DNA of 64,000 bases, from contig JALJEE010000525.1 of NCBI GenBank assembly GCA_023231475.1, positions 37,105-101,104 on the forward strand, given 5' to 3'. The DNA comes from Seison nebaliae (taxonomy: Eukaryota > Rotifera > Pararotatoria > Seisonacea > Seisonidae). This document shows positions 20,921-34,576 of this stretch, piece after piece; positions within the stretch are counted from its first letter, which is position 1, and each line of letters opens with the position of its first letter. Under the pieces are notes generated by a model. It was not told the DNA's origin. It searched no databases and saw only the letters and a program-made list of their open reading frames with translations. The translations under genes were made by a program, and so were the position numbers.

Positions 20921-22498
20921 AATGAGAATTAGAGAGTGAAAGAAGAAGGGTAAGATGTCATCAGATAAACAAAGTAATATTCATCTTCAGAAAGAATGAG
21001 GAAAAGAAAGATAGAAATAACTGCGTAAGATTAAGAAGTATAAGGAATAAGTGTAAAATTCTGAATGGAATAATATTGAGATAAAATTCAAAAAAAAAAC
21101 GATCTCTATCTCTCCTTTCTCGTTTTTTTCGTATTTAGTAATAAAGTTTGGAGAAAGCGGAAACGACAAGTGCCATGCAGAGGAAACGAAACGATGACTA
21201 CGAAAGAATAGAAGAATACTTACCATATAAATTGAAAGAGATAAAAGTTCATTCACAAGAGAAACATAAAAAATAAAGGAAAGATATCATACTTTTATTT
21301 CATACATTCCTCAATCTTCTCCCTATATCTCACATCCGTCTCACACATACCAATCTCCACCAGAAATACACAATTCGGTAATTTAATTACGTCCAACAAA
21401 ATATTTTGCGTAATGTGAAGTATATTCTCTGAAATCGAAGAACGATTCTATTCCGACTTTTTCTCATTCTTTAATTACTATTCTCTCATTTCTTAAGAAA
21501 ACATCTTCCCAATATATACAGGAATTATAATTAGAATTTATGCCATTCATGTAAAATGCAAAAATTGTTTTCCTACTAACTTTCTCTCAAACTCTTCTAA
21601 TAATTGAATATTCCTCAAAGAAAAATTTTCAAACTCTGCAAACTATTCGTAAGTGTGCAACAACTGCCTTGCTTTGTTCGATGACAATCTTACGACTTTG
21701 AACAACTCTTTACAATATGAATCTTAAAGCAAACACAAAAACTCCTCAACTTTTCTTTCAATTCTTCAAATTGAAAATAAAGTATGAATTCGATTCGAAT
21801 TTCAATCTTCCAATTGTTCAACTGTTTTAAAGAAACTTTTATTTCATCTTTCAATTTTTCGATCAATAGACGAAAAAAAAGAAAAAAAAGAGATTAACGA
21901 GCTTCATATTATTTTTCATTTTACTTTTTATGCACAGATCATGCTTCTTAACGATTTGATGGAAAGAATATTCGAGATTGGATATTAGGAATATTGATGA
22001 ATTAAACTTATATAAAAAAGATCAAATTTCCATTTAGATGGAAGAAATATCTTATAGATAAAAGTTATTGAGAGTTTTATGGTTTTTCTTTCAATTAATT
22101 CATCAATCATTATATCAATTTCTTCACTCTTTTGACCAACAAGAAATTCATGAAAAACGAGAGGTCTGAGAAGATATGGATGAAGAAAGAAGTTTTGGAT
22201 TGAAGAGAATTCCTGGAAGATGTATTAAATCCGAATCGGTTAATTAATTGAAGAAATTCAATTAAGTTAGATAATTTGTGAGTAAAGAGGAGGATGTTCA
22301 GATAGAATAAACATTTTTTATTAAAAAAATTTTTTCAACATTCGCTAAATTTGGAGATGAATCTGCGCACATTTATTTACATAAGTCAGCTCATGAGTAT
22401 CTGAAGTGATAGATAAAATTGTGATAACATTCGATGATCAACTACATGAACTACTCATCATTATTTTTATTTGATAAAGTTGCACTTAACTGGATGAA

Positions 22499-22723
22499 AT
22501 GAGCAAAGGAAATAGTTTGTTTTCGAGGATTTCTTCTTACTTGAACAAATCGAACGGAAATGATGGTGAAGTGTCGCTGCAAATAATGTGTCAAGTTTAT
22601 TATGTAAATCTTCCGTTACCTAAATATCAAGAGAATGAAGATATGAAAGAATATGCGTACAAGTTATCGGTAGTAGAAGTTGTATTCGAATTCGATGGGA
22701 ATTATGGACCGATTTTCGGGTGA
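22499..22723 (+). other. Candidate first coding exon, unassigned
   Basis: An ATG-initiated frame of 74 codons runs without stop into GG followed by GTGAGTTTT, a strong classical donor, at about 22720. Composition looks more protein-like than the surrounding sequence (for example LQIMCQVYYVNLPLPKYQ, then VVEVVFEFDGNYGPIFG). No partner exon was found downstream. Its donor is GTG, unlike nearly all confirmed donors in this window, which argues against it. The frame also reads through the donor for only a few codons. Confidence 0.22.
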
Positions 22724-25700
22724 GTTTTCCCAAAAAATGAACGACAGGAAATTGAGGAGAAGTTTTAAGGAATTATTAATAAATTGCGAGTAGTAGTGCT
22801 TCTAATTCTGAGTGCTTCCAAAAATTATGTTTAGAGAGGAGGAGAAAGGAATAGGAAGAGTGATATATGAGAAGATAAGACTCGCATAAGGAAGTTTTAG
22901 CACAACTTGCATTCTGATTGGAGCAAGAACTACGTCGAATATGTAATAATTTGAGAAGTTTTCTTTTTGAGAGCGACCGAGTCAGAAAGTGTTTTTCGTG
23001 AAAGTATTAGAGATTTTTGGGAGAGGAAGAAGAAGAAGAAGAATAAAAGAATTTTTGTAGAAAATAATATGAAGAAGACAAATAGTCGTTATGAATTTTA
23101 GACGTTCTATAGTAAATAGACGCAATGAAATGGAATAAGCGAAATAATAAGAAACTAGATTCTTTCTATTTTCATTATTCAACTTCATTTGCACAACATT
23201 ATGTGAATGGAAGCAGTGAGCAATGAAGATGGGAGAAGAATGGAAGTGAAAGAAATTAGTCCTTTTCATGTTCTTTCCCCTCCAAACATAAATTTCATGA
23301 GGAAGAAGAAGGAAAGATGAAAATTTTGTTATTTGGCCATTCGCATAGATGTTATGGCGCATTCTCCACTTTGTCAAACTTGACTACATTTCGATGAAAA
23401 GTAACAAAATTATTATCCTATGTTAATGGAGACTTATTATGACATTGACTGTGAAAAAGAAAATGACTAATTTTAATTCTCTTTTCCAATCGTCTCCCAA
23501 CCCTTCACCCTCATACGCCTTATCAGATGGAGGAATATGAAAAGAAGAAAAATGATTCCGACTCTCCTCCTAACTTTATGACGTAAGTAACTTTATCTCT
23601 AGGAACACAAAGGAGAATAAAGTAAGAAATTGAATAACTAAATAAGTAAATTTGGACATGCAACAAGCAGTTTTCATCGAACATTCTTGTTCGATTCATC
23701 ATAACAATTACTAAAAGTTAATTGTAAGTCTTCCTTTACAAAAATTCTGGGTTGACTGTTTGGCGGTTGTTAGCTCTTCTCCCTTCTATTCATACAGAAT
23801 TCATTTGACAATTGATGATGACGTTGTCGTCATCATTCCATCGATACAATATTCTTCCTTACAATATAATATATATATGTATATGAATATATATGAATAT
23901 ATCAATATCTCTCCCATTTTGATAATACAAATTATTGGAATGAATGATGGTTTTCGTGTCAATACAATACACAACATTTCTTCTTTATTTTTCAGAATGA
24001 ACATCGTTTTTCGATGAAGTACTTATCAATCAGTTATTGGAATGGAATGAATGAATTTGTTCGTGAGAAGATTGCGGGAAATTCATCGAACATTTTGAAT
24101 TATTTAAAGAAGTAATTCAGGGAACAATCCTGATACATTGCATCATTCAACCGTATCTCATGATGAAATTATTTCAATACGATTATAGTTTTATAATTAG
24201 GATGATAAAATTCGAATCATAAAATTAGTCGATAAGAGTTTGAAAGATGATCTAGAAATGATTCATTAATTTGATGAGGTGGAAGAATGTTGGAGTTGGA
24301 GAACGTGAGGAATGATGTGATGAGAAGACATAATAAGAAGAGAAGTCGAATAATGGTGGAAATAATCGCCCATCAATTCTGGCAGATGTCGAATTGTGAA
24401 GTCAATGACTAATAAAGGAAATTGTGATGACGAAGGAAAACAATACAATTAAATTAAGAAACTTTCATCATTTCTTATAGTTCGAGTTGGTGTCAAGACA
24501 CATTAAAGAAGAGTTGAGAGAGAAGAGAATTGAAGAGAATGACGATCTGCGGTATCAAAATTCTATTAAATCATATAGAAGTCCGGATAAGCGCTAGTAC
24601 TCCTTGTCTCATCAATTTTCATTTTCACATGACTGCTGGCAACAATAAATAAAGCTAATAAGATTGGAAATAAACAGAAGTTGTCCGTTGGAGGTTTTTT
24701 CTCCTTTTTTCCGTTACTGCGAATTTAATTAACTTTGACAACAGGTGCTTCATTCGTTGTTTTTCTTATCGGTCTATCTCCCCTCCTCCTTTTTCTTCGT
24801 CGTCTAATTCTCTTTATTATGATTATTATTAAGATTTATATTGATACATTATCGTCGCCTCCTCTCGACATCAGCAATATTATAATTGCTGCTTCAATAT
24901 TGTCATTATTCCTGGGCTAGTAGCCACCTAAAAATCATCTTTGTTCATCGACTAAGACTTCTAGATAGCACGACAGATATTGATAAGAATGTTTCTATTT
25001 CTTTAGTTATCGATCATTTGGCGAGAATATGTACGTGTATTTACGTTCGAACAAGAAAAGGAAATGGCGATGGAAGAGAAAAGGTTCATAAGAAACCGAG
25101 CCAATAGATAAATTAGACAAACCGGACACTCTAATCATTCTTCCAATTCTCCACACTCTCATAAAATATCAAATAAATTTCTTTCCTTTCTTCAAACGAA
25201 TGACGAAGATAAATCATAAAGAAATAGAGGAAAGTAGCCTAAGAATTGTTCGTTCGAAAGAAGTAACTATATATGTTCCGAATGGAATATGCGCGAGCAA
25301 CTTCAGCACAATTTCATCAATGACAATTATTGACATGACCAGAAGATGGTATGTGTAACGGCAATTTTAATAAAGAGTATAATGATGACGATGTAAGTGT
25401 GAAAAGAAGCGATATGATTCCAGCTGTGATAATCATTAGACATATCGGACGATTCCTCGGATAAGGTAGGAGACATGCGCATCGAAACAAATCAGCATCC
25501 ATTCCATTAATTCACACATTTCACATCATCATCATCACCATCATCATCGTTGTCGACATCATTACATTTCCACTAATGTACCGACTGATGACGATAGAGG
25601 AGGATTAAATAAATCATACACATCCATCCATTCGGTGAACTCGTCAAACGAATCATTAGCAAATGCTTAACAGAAGAAGAATATAAAGAAGAGATAGTAA

Positions 25701-28700
25701 ACTTTGTTTCTTTCTATTACATTAGACGCATCCAATTGGCACATTCCATTCAGCGCAAAAAAAAACGAATCGACGTATCGAGAGTGAACCAAAGATGTAA
25801 TGACGAATTGGGTGAATTGAATTGAGTAAGGGGAAAAACTTCAATTTTTCAAAATAAATTTACTAACTTTCAAATAATGACAATTGGAACTTTTTCCTTT
25901 ACTTAAATATTGAATCGATTTATAAATCTCAATTTTGCGCTAAGCAAATAGAAAGTAAGACGAATGGATTTGAACTAACGGAGCCCATGAAATGAAGTGA
26001 GTTCTCCACAACAGACGTATGATGTGGAAGAGGAGAAAAGTAAATAGGTTGTATGATAATTATCATTCTCATTTCTATCATTCTCAGTTAACTGACCATT
26101 TTCGTGATGGGAGGGGAATAGATGTAGGGAGAATGTGGAGAAAAGAATTACTGATTTGCTAACTATTTAATTGACGAAGAAGAAGATGGAGAATTATTAT
26201 TTTACTTTCTCATATAATTAGCGCCCAATATCGTTTAGGTGAAACTATTAATTTTCTTACTTTCTCAATCTCCATCCATTTTTTCAGGTAGTTTAATGAT
26301 TGAACCAATCGTTATAACTGGGAGAGGATATGGTGCTAACAATAGGTTACTTATCAAATTATAAGAGAAGAATGAACAATTTTCTCATGCACAAGAGAGA
26401 ATGATTATACGGAAAGTTATTGGAACTTGTGAATTGGAGAATTCTGATTAGACGAAATTTGCAGGTACTTCACATTGTTTCTCGAGTAATGATAATAACG
26501 ACTTTGAGAGACTAAGGGATGGAAAAGCGAAAACGAAAGAAGAATGTTGATCGATGTGAAAAAAAAGAAAATGCGATCAAACACTTCATCTATTTTATTT
26601 CCCAACAGATTCATTTTCGTTCGGTTGAGGAAAGCAATATTTAGCAGGAATTATCAACTGCCTACCTACTTGCCTACTTATCTCGTAGTGTGCACATATC
26701 CCCCTGCCTGATAGCTAAGTAATATACTAAATGATTATAATTGCTACATTTGTTTAGCGTGAAAAAAGAAACTAATGCAAGAAGAAAAATTTCGACGACT
26801 TTCCTTCAATCTTTTAATTTGTTTGATGATAAGTAAGTAAGAAATACTATTCGTTCCTTCATACAAGATTGCTCCTACTTTCGACGATTCGCTAGAGTCT
26901 TACTTGCGATCTGTTTAGATGGAGGGGAGGGAGTTGTGTAGGGTGGAAAATTATATATTTCCTCAACTTCGTTTTTATTCAAATAATATTTCCGGTTGAT
27001 ACGTATATTAAATAAGCGCAAAGAATTGCCTTTCCGCTCGACAGGAACGAAAAGGAAGAAATCTTAGAACTTTCACCAAATTTGTCATTCCTAACTGATT
27101 TATTGTTGTTATGAGAAACGTTATTTACGAATAGTTGGTAGACAAGTAAATTGTTCTCATACTACTACATTCATTCACATAACGGTGAATTGTATTACCA
27201 TTGGAATTGGCAATGAGCGAACTAACAATTGTAGTGAGTAGGAAGGTGCAAAAATCGAATGAATTTCCAGATAAGCTTACAATAATACATTGATTAATTG
27301 ATAAGCGAACAGAATTGTTAAGAAGTCAGAACTGAGTTATTTATATGTTGTAGAGTGAGTTGCAGAAGAAGTGCAGATGGAATATGCACAAGACAGCAGA
27401 TGATGGGAAGATGAGTGAGAAAAAAGTAGGAATAAATGAGAAGATGCTCAGAAATTCCCCTTTGAATATAAGACGAGAGTCGTACATTGCGTTAAGGGTG
27501 ATAAAAAGATTTTAGTTTACGAGAGAATCAAATTAAAATACTTTAATTTGACACGAGCATTCGAGCTGAAACATTCCAAAGTATCGCACCATCGGCGAAT
27601 CATTCGGTAAAGATGTTCCGTTTCACAAGTCAGTTCATCATTCTCTTCTCCTTTATTATTCCTCTGACATGTTGAACACGACCGTCATATGGTAGTTGGT
27701 CCAATGCATCAATCAGCTACTATTACTGTGATAAAGTACCTGTCGCTTCAGATTTTGTTTTTGATCTTTTCTTTCCTCTTGCTTTCTTTTTTGCTTCTGT
27801 CCATCTTTTTCCACTCCTGCTAATACGGGAAGTGATGCACGAAGAAGATGCTTATAATTAATCTCTTCTTCGATACTAATATTCTTTTGAACTGCTTCAT
27901 TCCGTTATCATCTTCCTCTAATTCTACTTTTTTCTTTATTAATTTCATCTTTTTCGCTCCTTCGTCTTCCTTCGGTCCCGATTATCTCATATTCTCCATA
28001 TCCCATCGAAATCAGATGTCGATTTTCACCATCTTAAAGCGAATAAATTCCATACGAACATTTCCAATATAAACTAACTGAAAGTTCGGATACGAAGTCT
28101 CGCTAACAATAGCAATTCTTACCAGTTCCATGTCTATACCAATCAAACTTCGTCAAAAAATATTGGGAATGACACAAAAGAACGGAATTGATTAAATTCT
28201 TGATTAAACAACATAAATATTTAGTCTTCCTTCTTCTTGTAAGCAATCTCTGATATATAAGTACTTGATATGATGTGGATTTTTTGTTCGATAAAGAAAC
28301 GACCTAAAACTGATGAGGAATTAATTTCGATAAAATTTCCATGTTTTTTCCAAGAACTAACGAAAGGAAGTAGAAGAGCAAACATCTGATTTTTTTGTTG
28401 ATGAGGGGGAGGAGGAGAAGAGACAATGTAAGACGTGGGGACAGAAGTGTAACAGAAGAAGCAGGTAAATTCAGTTAGTATTGTGAGTTGGATAAATATG
28501 AAAAGAAGTCCATCTGCAAAGTAGATTGTTTGATAGGTATTTTAAGGAAAACGAAGAAGACTAAGAAAAGATTGTTAATGATGATAAAGATGAAGAAGAG
28601 GAATAAATAAACTATTTACTTAATGTCATTCATATTCGTTCACTAACCAAACACAAATCGATCTTCTGATGATGTTTCTATTTTAATAATGCACATGAAA

Positions 28701-31447
28701 TTGGATATGAAGTGGAGTAGAAAAGTGAGAATGGGAAAAGAGTCTTATGCATGAATCACTGCACCCATCCAAATACTTGACAATTTGCAGATATCGATTC
28801 ACGTCCTCTTCCCCACAGACAAAATCTTCATTCTCATCAGTGAAAAATGATGAACTCTTATCATTCCGGTTAAGATGGAAGCCGATTTTTAAACTAATAA
28901 TTCCATTTTATGACTTACCATTCCCATCTCTCCCACTCCAAACTAGTGAAATCTCACAAATCGAATAACAATCAAACATTCACCTTCTCTCCAATCTCTC
29001 GCATTTCGACTCAATTACTACAAATGTGTTGTTCACTTAACCCTAATCGATTCACGTCGTTACATAGTTTCTATCAATTTCTAATCATTCCGTTCTCCAT
29101 CACTCAATTTAACTCTTCTTCTCTTCCTATCGACATATTCAACCTGAGACTCTAAAGATTGAAAGATTTATAATAAGAAAATGAATAATCAAAAGATTGA
29201 AAATTTCTTTTATAATCTCCTTAAAATATAATTAATATTTTAAAATTATCAATTCACCTATCAACTACTTATTTGTAATAAATCGATTATAAACGAATCG
29301 ATAAATTTGAATGAAAAATATTTGAAAAAAAATTAATTTAATCGAAAGAAAAAGGACAATGTTCGTTGAGGTAAACTGAGAGGTAGCAGGAGATCGTTCA
29401 GTTCCACCGATGGAAAAATCGATATCGACGGAGAAGGGGAGATGAGAGGGGAAAAAAGTGGAAATTTATTCAATAATTCGCTATCGTTTGCTGTCGAAGT
29501 GGACGATGCTTTCATCTTCTCTTAATGCACATCAATTCTTTGTTAAATGTTCATGTTATTGTTTGTTTGGATGGCGAGGATGATGATGAGGAATAAAGGA
29601 AAAAAGAAGAATGTAAATCGAATTGAAGAATTAAAGAGAAAGTTCGATACATTTATATTCGGCATCACGAAATGTTGATTCATTTTTTCCTCATCGTCAC
29701 ATTCAAATCATCAATTTATCGTCTTCTAATGTATCGGTAGAATTTCGCGTTATTGCAGTAAGAAACCGAAGGTGAATATAAGATAAAAGACTAGAGAGAT
29801 ATAGTGACAGTCGTTTCGTGAACTTATCACATAATTTGTACGAAATACCTGAACGGTAGTTAATCGTTAGATGCGCTAAAAGAAAAGTATATAGATGATA
29901 TCTGCATGCATCCGTCAGCTACGTAGTTAGTTATCTTTCTTTCTTTCTCATATTCGATCAATCTCTCCTCCCTCCTCCCAATTCTCCCCCACCGATATTA
30001 TTAGTAAGGCATCGGGGCCCTTATTAATAAGGAGAAAATAACTGGCTTCTACAACTACTATCTTCCCATTTGACTAGTTGTGTTGCAGTTGTAATTTCAG
30101 TTCAATTTTCCACTAGCTGTTCTCTCCCGATTGTAGTTGTCCCATTCTCCCAACTAGTTTCTATTACGAATATTCTCCTTTTCATCTCTATTTGATGTAT
30201 CTTAATGAACGAATGAAGATGACAGAACATTCACTTTAATTGGCGCTTACCATCCTTAATGATAAGTGAAATGCGACGACAACAACGAAGACAAGAAGTA
30301 CCGAGGTATGCACAAACCTTCTTTTATTATTTTTGATAGAAATCTTGGAAAGGAACTGTCACTTAGTCGCCCAGTTACTTATTCTCCTTATTCGTCCCAT
30401 CATCGTTCTCTTACAAATGAATTCGATTCAAATCAGGAACATCAGTATCTTAAAACTCATTATTATTACTATTAAAATATAATTACTTAATCTTAACTCA
30501 ACTTACTTTTATTCGTCAGAAAACTATGAATTATAAAAGAGATTTTATCACTATTACTCTTGACATTATATTAATTTACTAAATTTGCATTTTAATGATA
30601 AGTAATGATAATTATAATTGACTAATTCAAATTGTTTGATCATAACAACCAAAACACGACCAAAGCTGTACACAGAAATGTTATATAAACATAAATTTTT
30701 CTTAACTAAACCTTTCTAATTGTTGTATTCAGTTTAACTCCTTATATTTCCATGCAGTTCATCAGAATATTTAGTTATTATGATAATTGACACTGATAAT
30801 AGAAAATTTGTCAGTAGAATAACTTCTTCCGAATATTATTAATCTTTTTCGAATGTAGCCCTAATAATTTTAAGAAAACACTCGCAGAATTGTTCCCATA
30901 TTCTTTTTTTTAATGTTGAAAAAATTAAGAAATTAATTACACGACATAATCGTTTTGCAGTTTTTTCGTGCATCGTTTAGCACCGTGCAATGTATTCTAT
31001 TTTCATTTTCATTCATTATTTTATGTTAATTCTTGCTCTTTCATTCATGTTATGAGTAAAAACCTCAAATTATGTGATAGTTTCAGAACAATGTTTCAAT
31101 CAACTTTCCAATTCCAACAGATTAAAATTCTTCTTCCTCACATTAGAAATCAGAAATCCTAGAAGCAATTTTAGAAGTTAGAAAAATACAGTCAGTTCGA
31201 TTCAGTTCAATACAGTCAGTTGGAGAGCACTTAATCGAAGAACACTCGATGAAAATTTGAAGTTGAATAATTTATTAAATGAAATATTTAGAATGGAGAT
31301 AGTCGAATCATTTAAACTTATATTGGACAAATTTGTATCGATGTAGATATGTCTGGACATGTTGAAAATGAAAGTAGTTGAAATAGAAAAAATTTGAAAT
31401 AAATGAAAATATAATATTTAAAATTGAGTGTTCATCATTATTGTTGA

Positions 31448-34241
31448 CTATGTGACTCGTTGAAAAGATGTACAAAAAAGTAATTCCTCAATCTTTCCAT
31501 AATATTTCTTGTAATGATCACTGCCCAATAATTGAATGATTTGTTTCTATGAAAAAGATAAAGAAATGTCAATAACAATAATGAAATTGTGAACTTGATT
31601 ATCTTCTTTGGAATATTGGAGGATGTGTTTGCATGATTTCAAGATGTCATCTCCGATATTTTCTTTTAATTCTCTGAAAGAGGAAGAATATCAGATTGTG
31701 AAATGAAAAAGAGAAACAAAACTTTTCCAAGTCATTCACTCGTCGAGTTAAGTGAAGTGTATCTGAAAAGAAATTATGAAAGAAGTTGAAAAATAAATAA
31801 ATGGAACTTAAATCATAAATATTTGATTTGGCTCTTCCTTTTTCTTCTTCAACTTTCATCGTTATCTCATTCGTTAATGTTTCATTATGAGATCCATTTT
31901 CAGATAGTGCACTATCTCTCTCATTTGATTGTCGACGAGATTTTTCCGTTTCTACTTTATCATCTTTCTTGTAAATGGCTTCATTCAACGTCTGTGTTAA
32001 ACAGACGATATATTCATTCAATTGTTCATTATCTTCATTATCATCACAAGATGGTGGACGATTGGGAGAAATCTTCTCATATCCACTTGACTGTGAAATT
32101 TCGATGGATAATTCTTTCTCATGTTTCGTTGTCTGATTGTCATTCTTCTCTCGAATTTCAATACCTTGTGACGATGAAATATCATCAGAACATTCGATAA
32201 CAATATTGGATCGATTCAAACGATGTTCATTCTCTAATACAACACAATAACGTGAAGATGATGATGATGATGGTGGTCGTGAAAGTTTCTGATCTGACGA
32301 TTTCCTCGAATGACCTTTCCGAGAACTGACAGGTGATTGATTACCATTCGAATCATTATCAGTCGATCGATATCTGGAAATGGAATTATTTAAACGATTT
32401 CTTGATGATTTCTTCTCTTCTAAAACCATTTTCTTTTTCAATTTTTGTTTATATTCCAAAAAATTTTCATTCGATTGATTCTTCGAATAATCCATATCTT
32501 TCAATTTCGCACTAATCAATTGTTGTTGTTGTTGATTTTGTTCTTGTTGTTCGATTAATTTTTTTCTTCGATTTTCTAATTGATCTTTTTTCAATTTACG
32601 TTTATAAAGGAATAATGTATCATTTAAATGTTTGAAATGATTGACATCATCCAAATGATCTTCTTCAATTTTTTGATTTGGACAATTTGATGAATTACCA
32701 ATTTCATTTTTCTGTTTCAGACGATCTGACATTATCGTTTGTTGTCGATTGAATGATGGAATTGGCGATGTTCTTTTCGTTGAATTTGTCGTTTTTTGTC
32801 TTTTCTTCTTCTTCTTTTTATCGTTCTGTAAATCGTTCGCTGATTTGATTAAAGTTCTCTGTTGGTTGGAAGTGGTAGATGAGGAATGACGAATAATATC
32901 AGATTTGACACTCGAAACTAATTGTTTCTCACTGTTTTTCGATGATTGTCTCGATTTTATTCTCCTTTCTTCTGATGGACTATTTTTCGATTTTAACGGA
33001 ACTTTCATTTGTTCGTCATTTGATAATATTTTTTTTATTTCATTTTTTCTCGATCGATTTTTTAGAGAATTGGTTCGATGTCGTTGGAATATTTTCTCAT
33101 CATTAACCTTCTTCCTTTGTTTGATGAAGAGGTAAGTCGAATCGATGATCAATTGTTGACGAAATAAATCATTAACTGTCGGTCGATCCTCCGGCACTTT
33201 CTTCAACATCATCTGCACTAGATTACACAATTCCGATGAATAGTTCGAAGGGAATTTTGGTAAATGACCTTCGATTACCTTCCTACTCAATTGCATTATA
33301 TCAATAGCATTATATGCATGTCGATGTGTCATTATCTCGTATGTACAACATCCTAACGCCCAAACATCTGACTGAAAAAGAAGAACGTTCAATCAATCGA
33401 GTTAAATAGAGACTACTAACCGCATAACTATATGGTCGTCTCTCGAAGATTTCGGGACTCATGTAAAATGGAGAACCAATAACTGTGACAGCAAAATCGA
33501 TATTTGTTAAATCTCTACAATTTCCGTTAAGATGGAAAAATAATGAAAAAAATTCAACTTTGCTATACCCAAATCGCCAACTCGAACGATGTTATTTCGA
33601 TTCAGAAATATGTTTTGCGTCTTCAGATCACGATGTAAAATTCTCAAATTATGGAGATACTAAAACAAATGGAAATGATGAAGACATATTAAAACAGGTA
33701 ATTAATCGTGATAAATAAAATGGGATGGAAAATGTATGAAATTGAACATATCTGAATTTCATAGATTTCAAAAAAATATGTAAAAATTAAAAATGATGAA
33801 ACATGAAACTGAGAATGAAATGAAAAAGAAATAAAATGTAACTCGTAAGGCCATTAATATTTGAATTAACCATTCAATAACTTGTTTCTCAGCGAAATAA
33901 TTTCCTTTGTGATGTTTGATGTATGTGTAGAGATCGCCGTGATCACAATATGCCATGATGATATAGAGAGCACCATCGTTAACGAATGATTCCTTATACG
34001 AGACGATATTCGGATGTTTCAGTCTCGACAATAGTTTCGCTTCTTTCTCTGCATTCTTTAAAGCTTTTAAAGATGACGATTTCATATCAATCCGTTTCAT
34101 AGCATACTGTGAAAAGAAGAAGTTAATCGGAAGTACTTCAACAAATCAATTAACATATCGACGATTAATTCGATTCCTTACCAATTTCACTACACCAAAA
34201 CAGCCTTCGCCAATCTTCTTCACCACTTCATATGATTCCAT
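31448..34241 (-). CDS. NEK4: NEK4-like NIMA-related protein kinase, eight exons
   Basis: Exons are 34241-34182, 34106-33843, 33659-33559, 33514-33421, 33371-31808, 31762-31723, 31673-31595 and 31546-31448, giving 766 residues. NEK kinases act at centrosomes, cilia and in cell-cycle or damage signalling. The kinase domain fills about residues 1-260: glycine loop GEGCFGVV, Lys in YAMKRID, HRDLKTQN catalytic loop, DLG in place of DFG (normal for NEK4), GSPFYMSPE and SDVWALGCCTYE. The DLG motif and the WALGCC block point to NEK4 rather than NEK1 or NEK3. The long middle is Ser/Lys/Gln-rich with coiled-coil stretches. Three tiny 3' exons encode a helical tail (KQIIQLLGSDHYKKYYGKIE) ending at TAG 31448. 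Introns are 44-75 bp except the second (183 bp). The first donor is GTAAGG; the other six are GTT. Confidence 0.88.
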
Positions 34242-34576
34242 TTGGAATGAGAAACGGAAATGCTCGATTGTTTTACTCCCACTCTCTCTCTCTCTCTATC
34301 TCTATCTCTGACAATTCAGACCTAATAAATCCGATCGACCAATGTCCGATTTCGTGATGAAACATCGATCGTTGTCATAGTAACGAGATGTATCAAAAGA
34401 TAAACCTAAACTCATTTTATTCCCACAACAATAATATGTCAAACTTTCTTTTTTTTTTATTATAATTCGAAATTGAAATATAAGCTCGTCGATTTATAAG
34501 GAGAAAAGATTCTATCAACTCCTCCTCACAATAAAGAAGATGAAGCAATAAAAGAAAGAAAAAAAGAAATAGAGAA
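34242..34576. other. Spacer between TMEM143-like stop and NEK4-like start
   Basis: 335 bp between two minus-strand genes. It contains a CT-rich patch at about 34283-34312 (upstream of the NEK4-like ATG) and an A/T-rich right part that is the 3' flank of the TMEM143-like gene. Nothing else is seen. Confidence 0.45.

Larger units (their letters stand above)
20567..31447. other. 10.9 kb gene-poor region upstream of the Myt1-like gene
   Basis: No open frame here has recognisable homology and most are short and low complexity. It lies upstream of the minus-strand Myt1-like gene and beyond the 3' end of the NEK4-like gene. Base composition is A/T-rich but less homopolymeric than UTRs elsewhere, with many short (GAA), (GAT) and (CAT) patches. 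A single candidate exon (22499-22723) is listed separately. The likely content is 5' UTR and regulatory DNA of the Myt1-like gene; that is inference from position. Confidence 0.45.
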
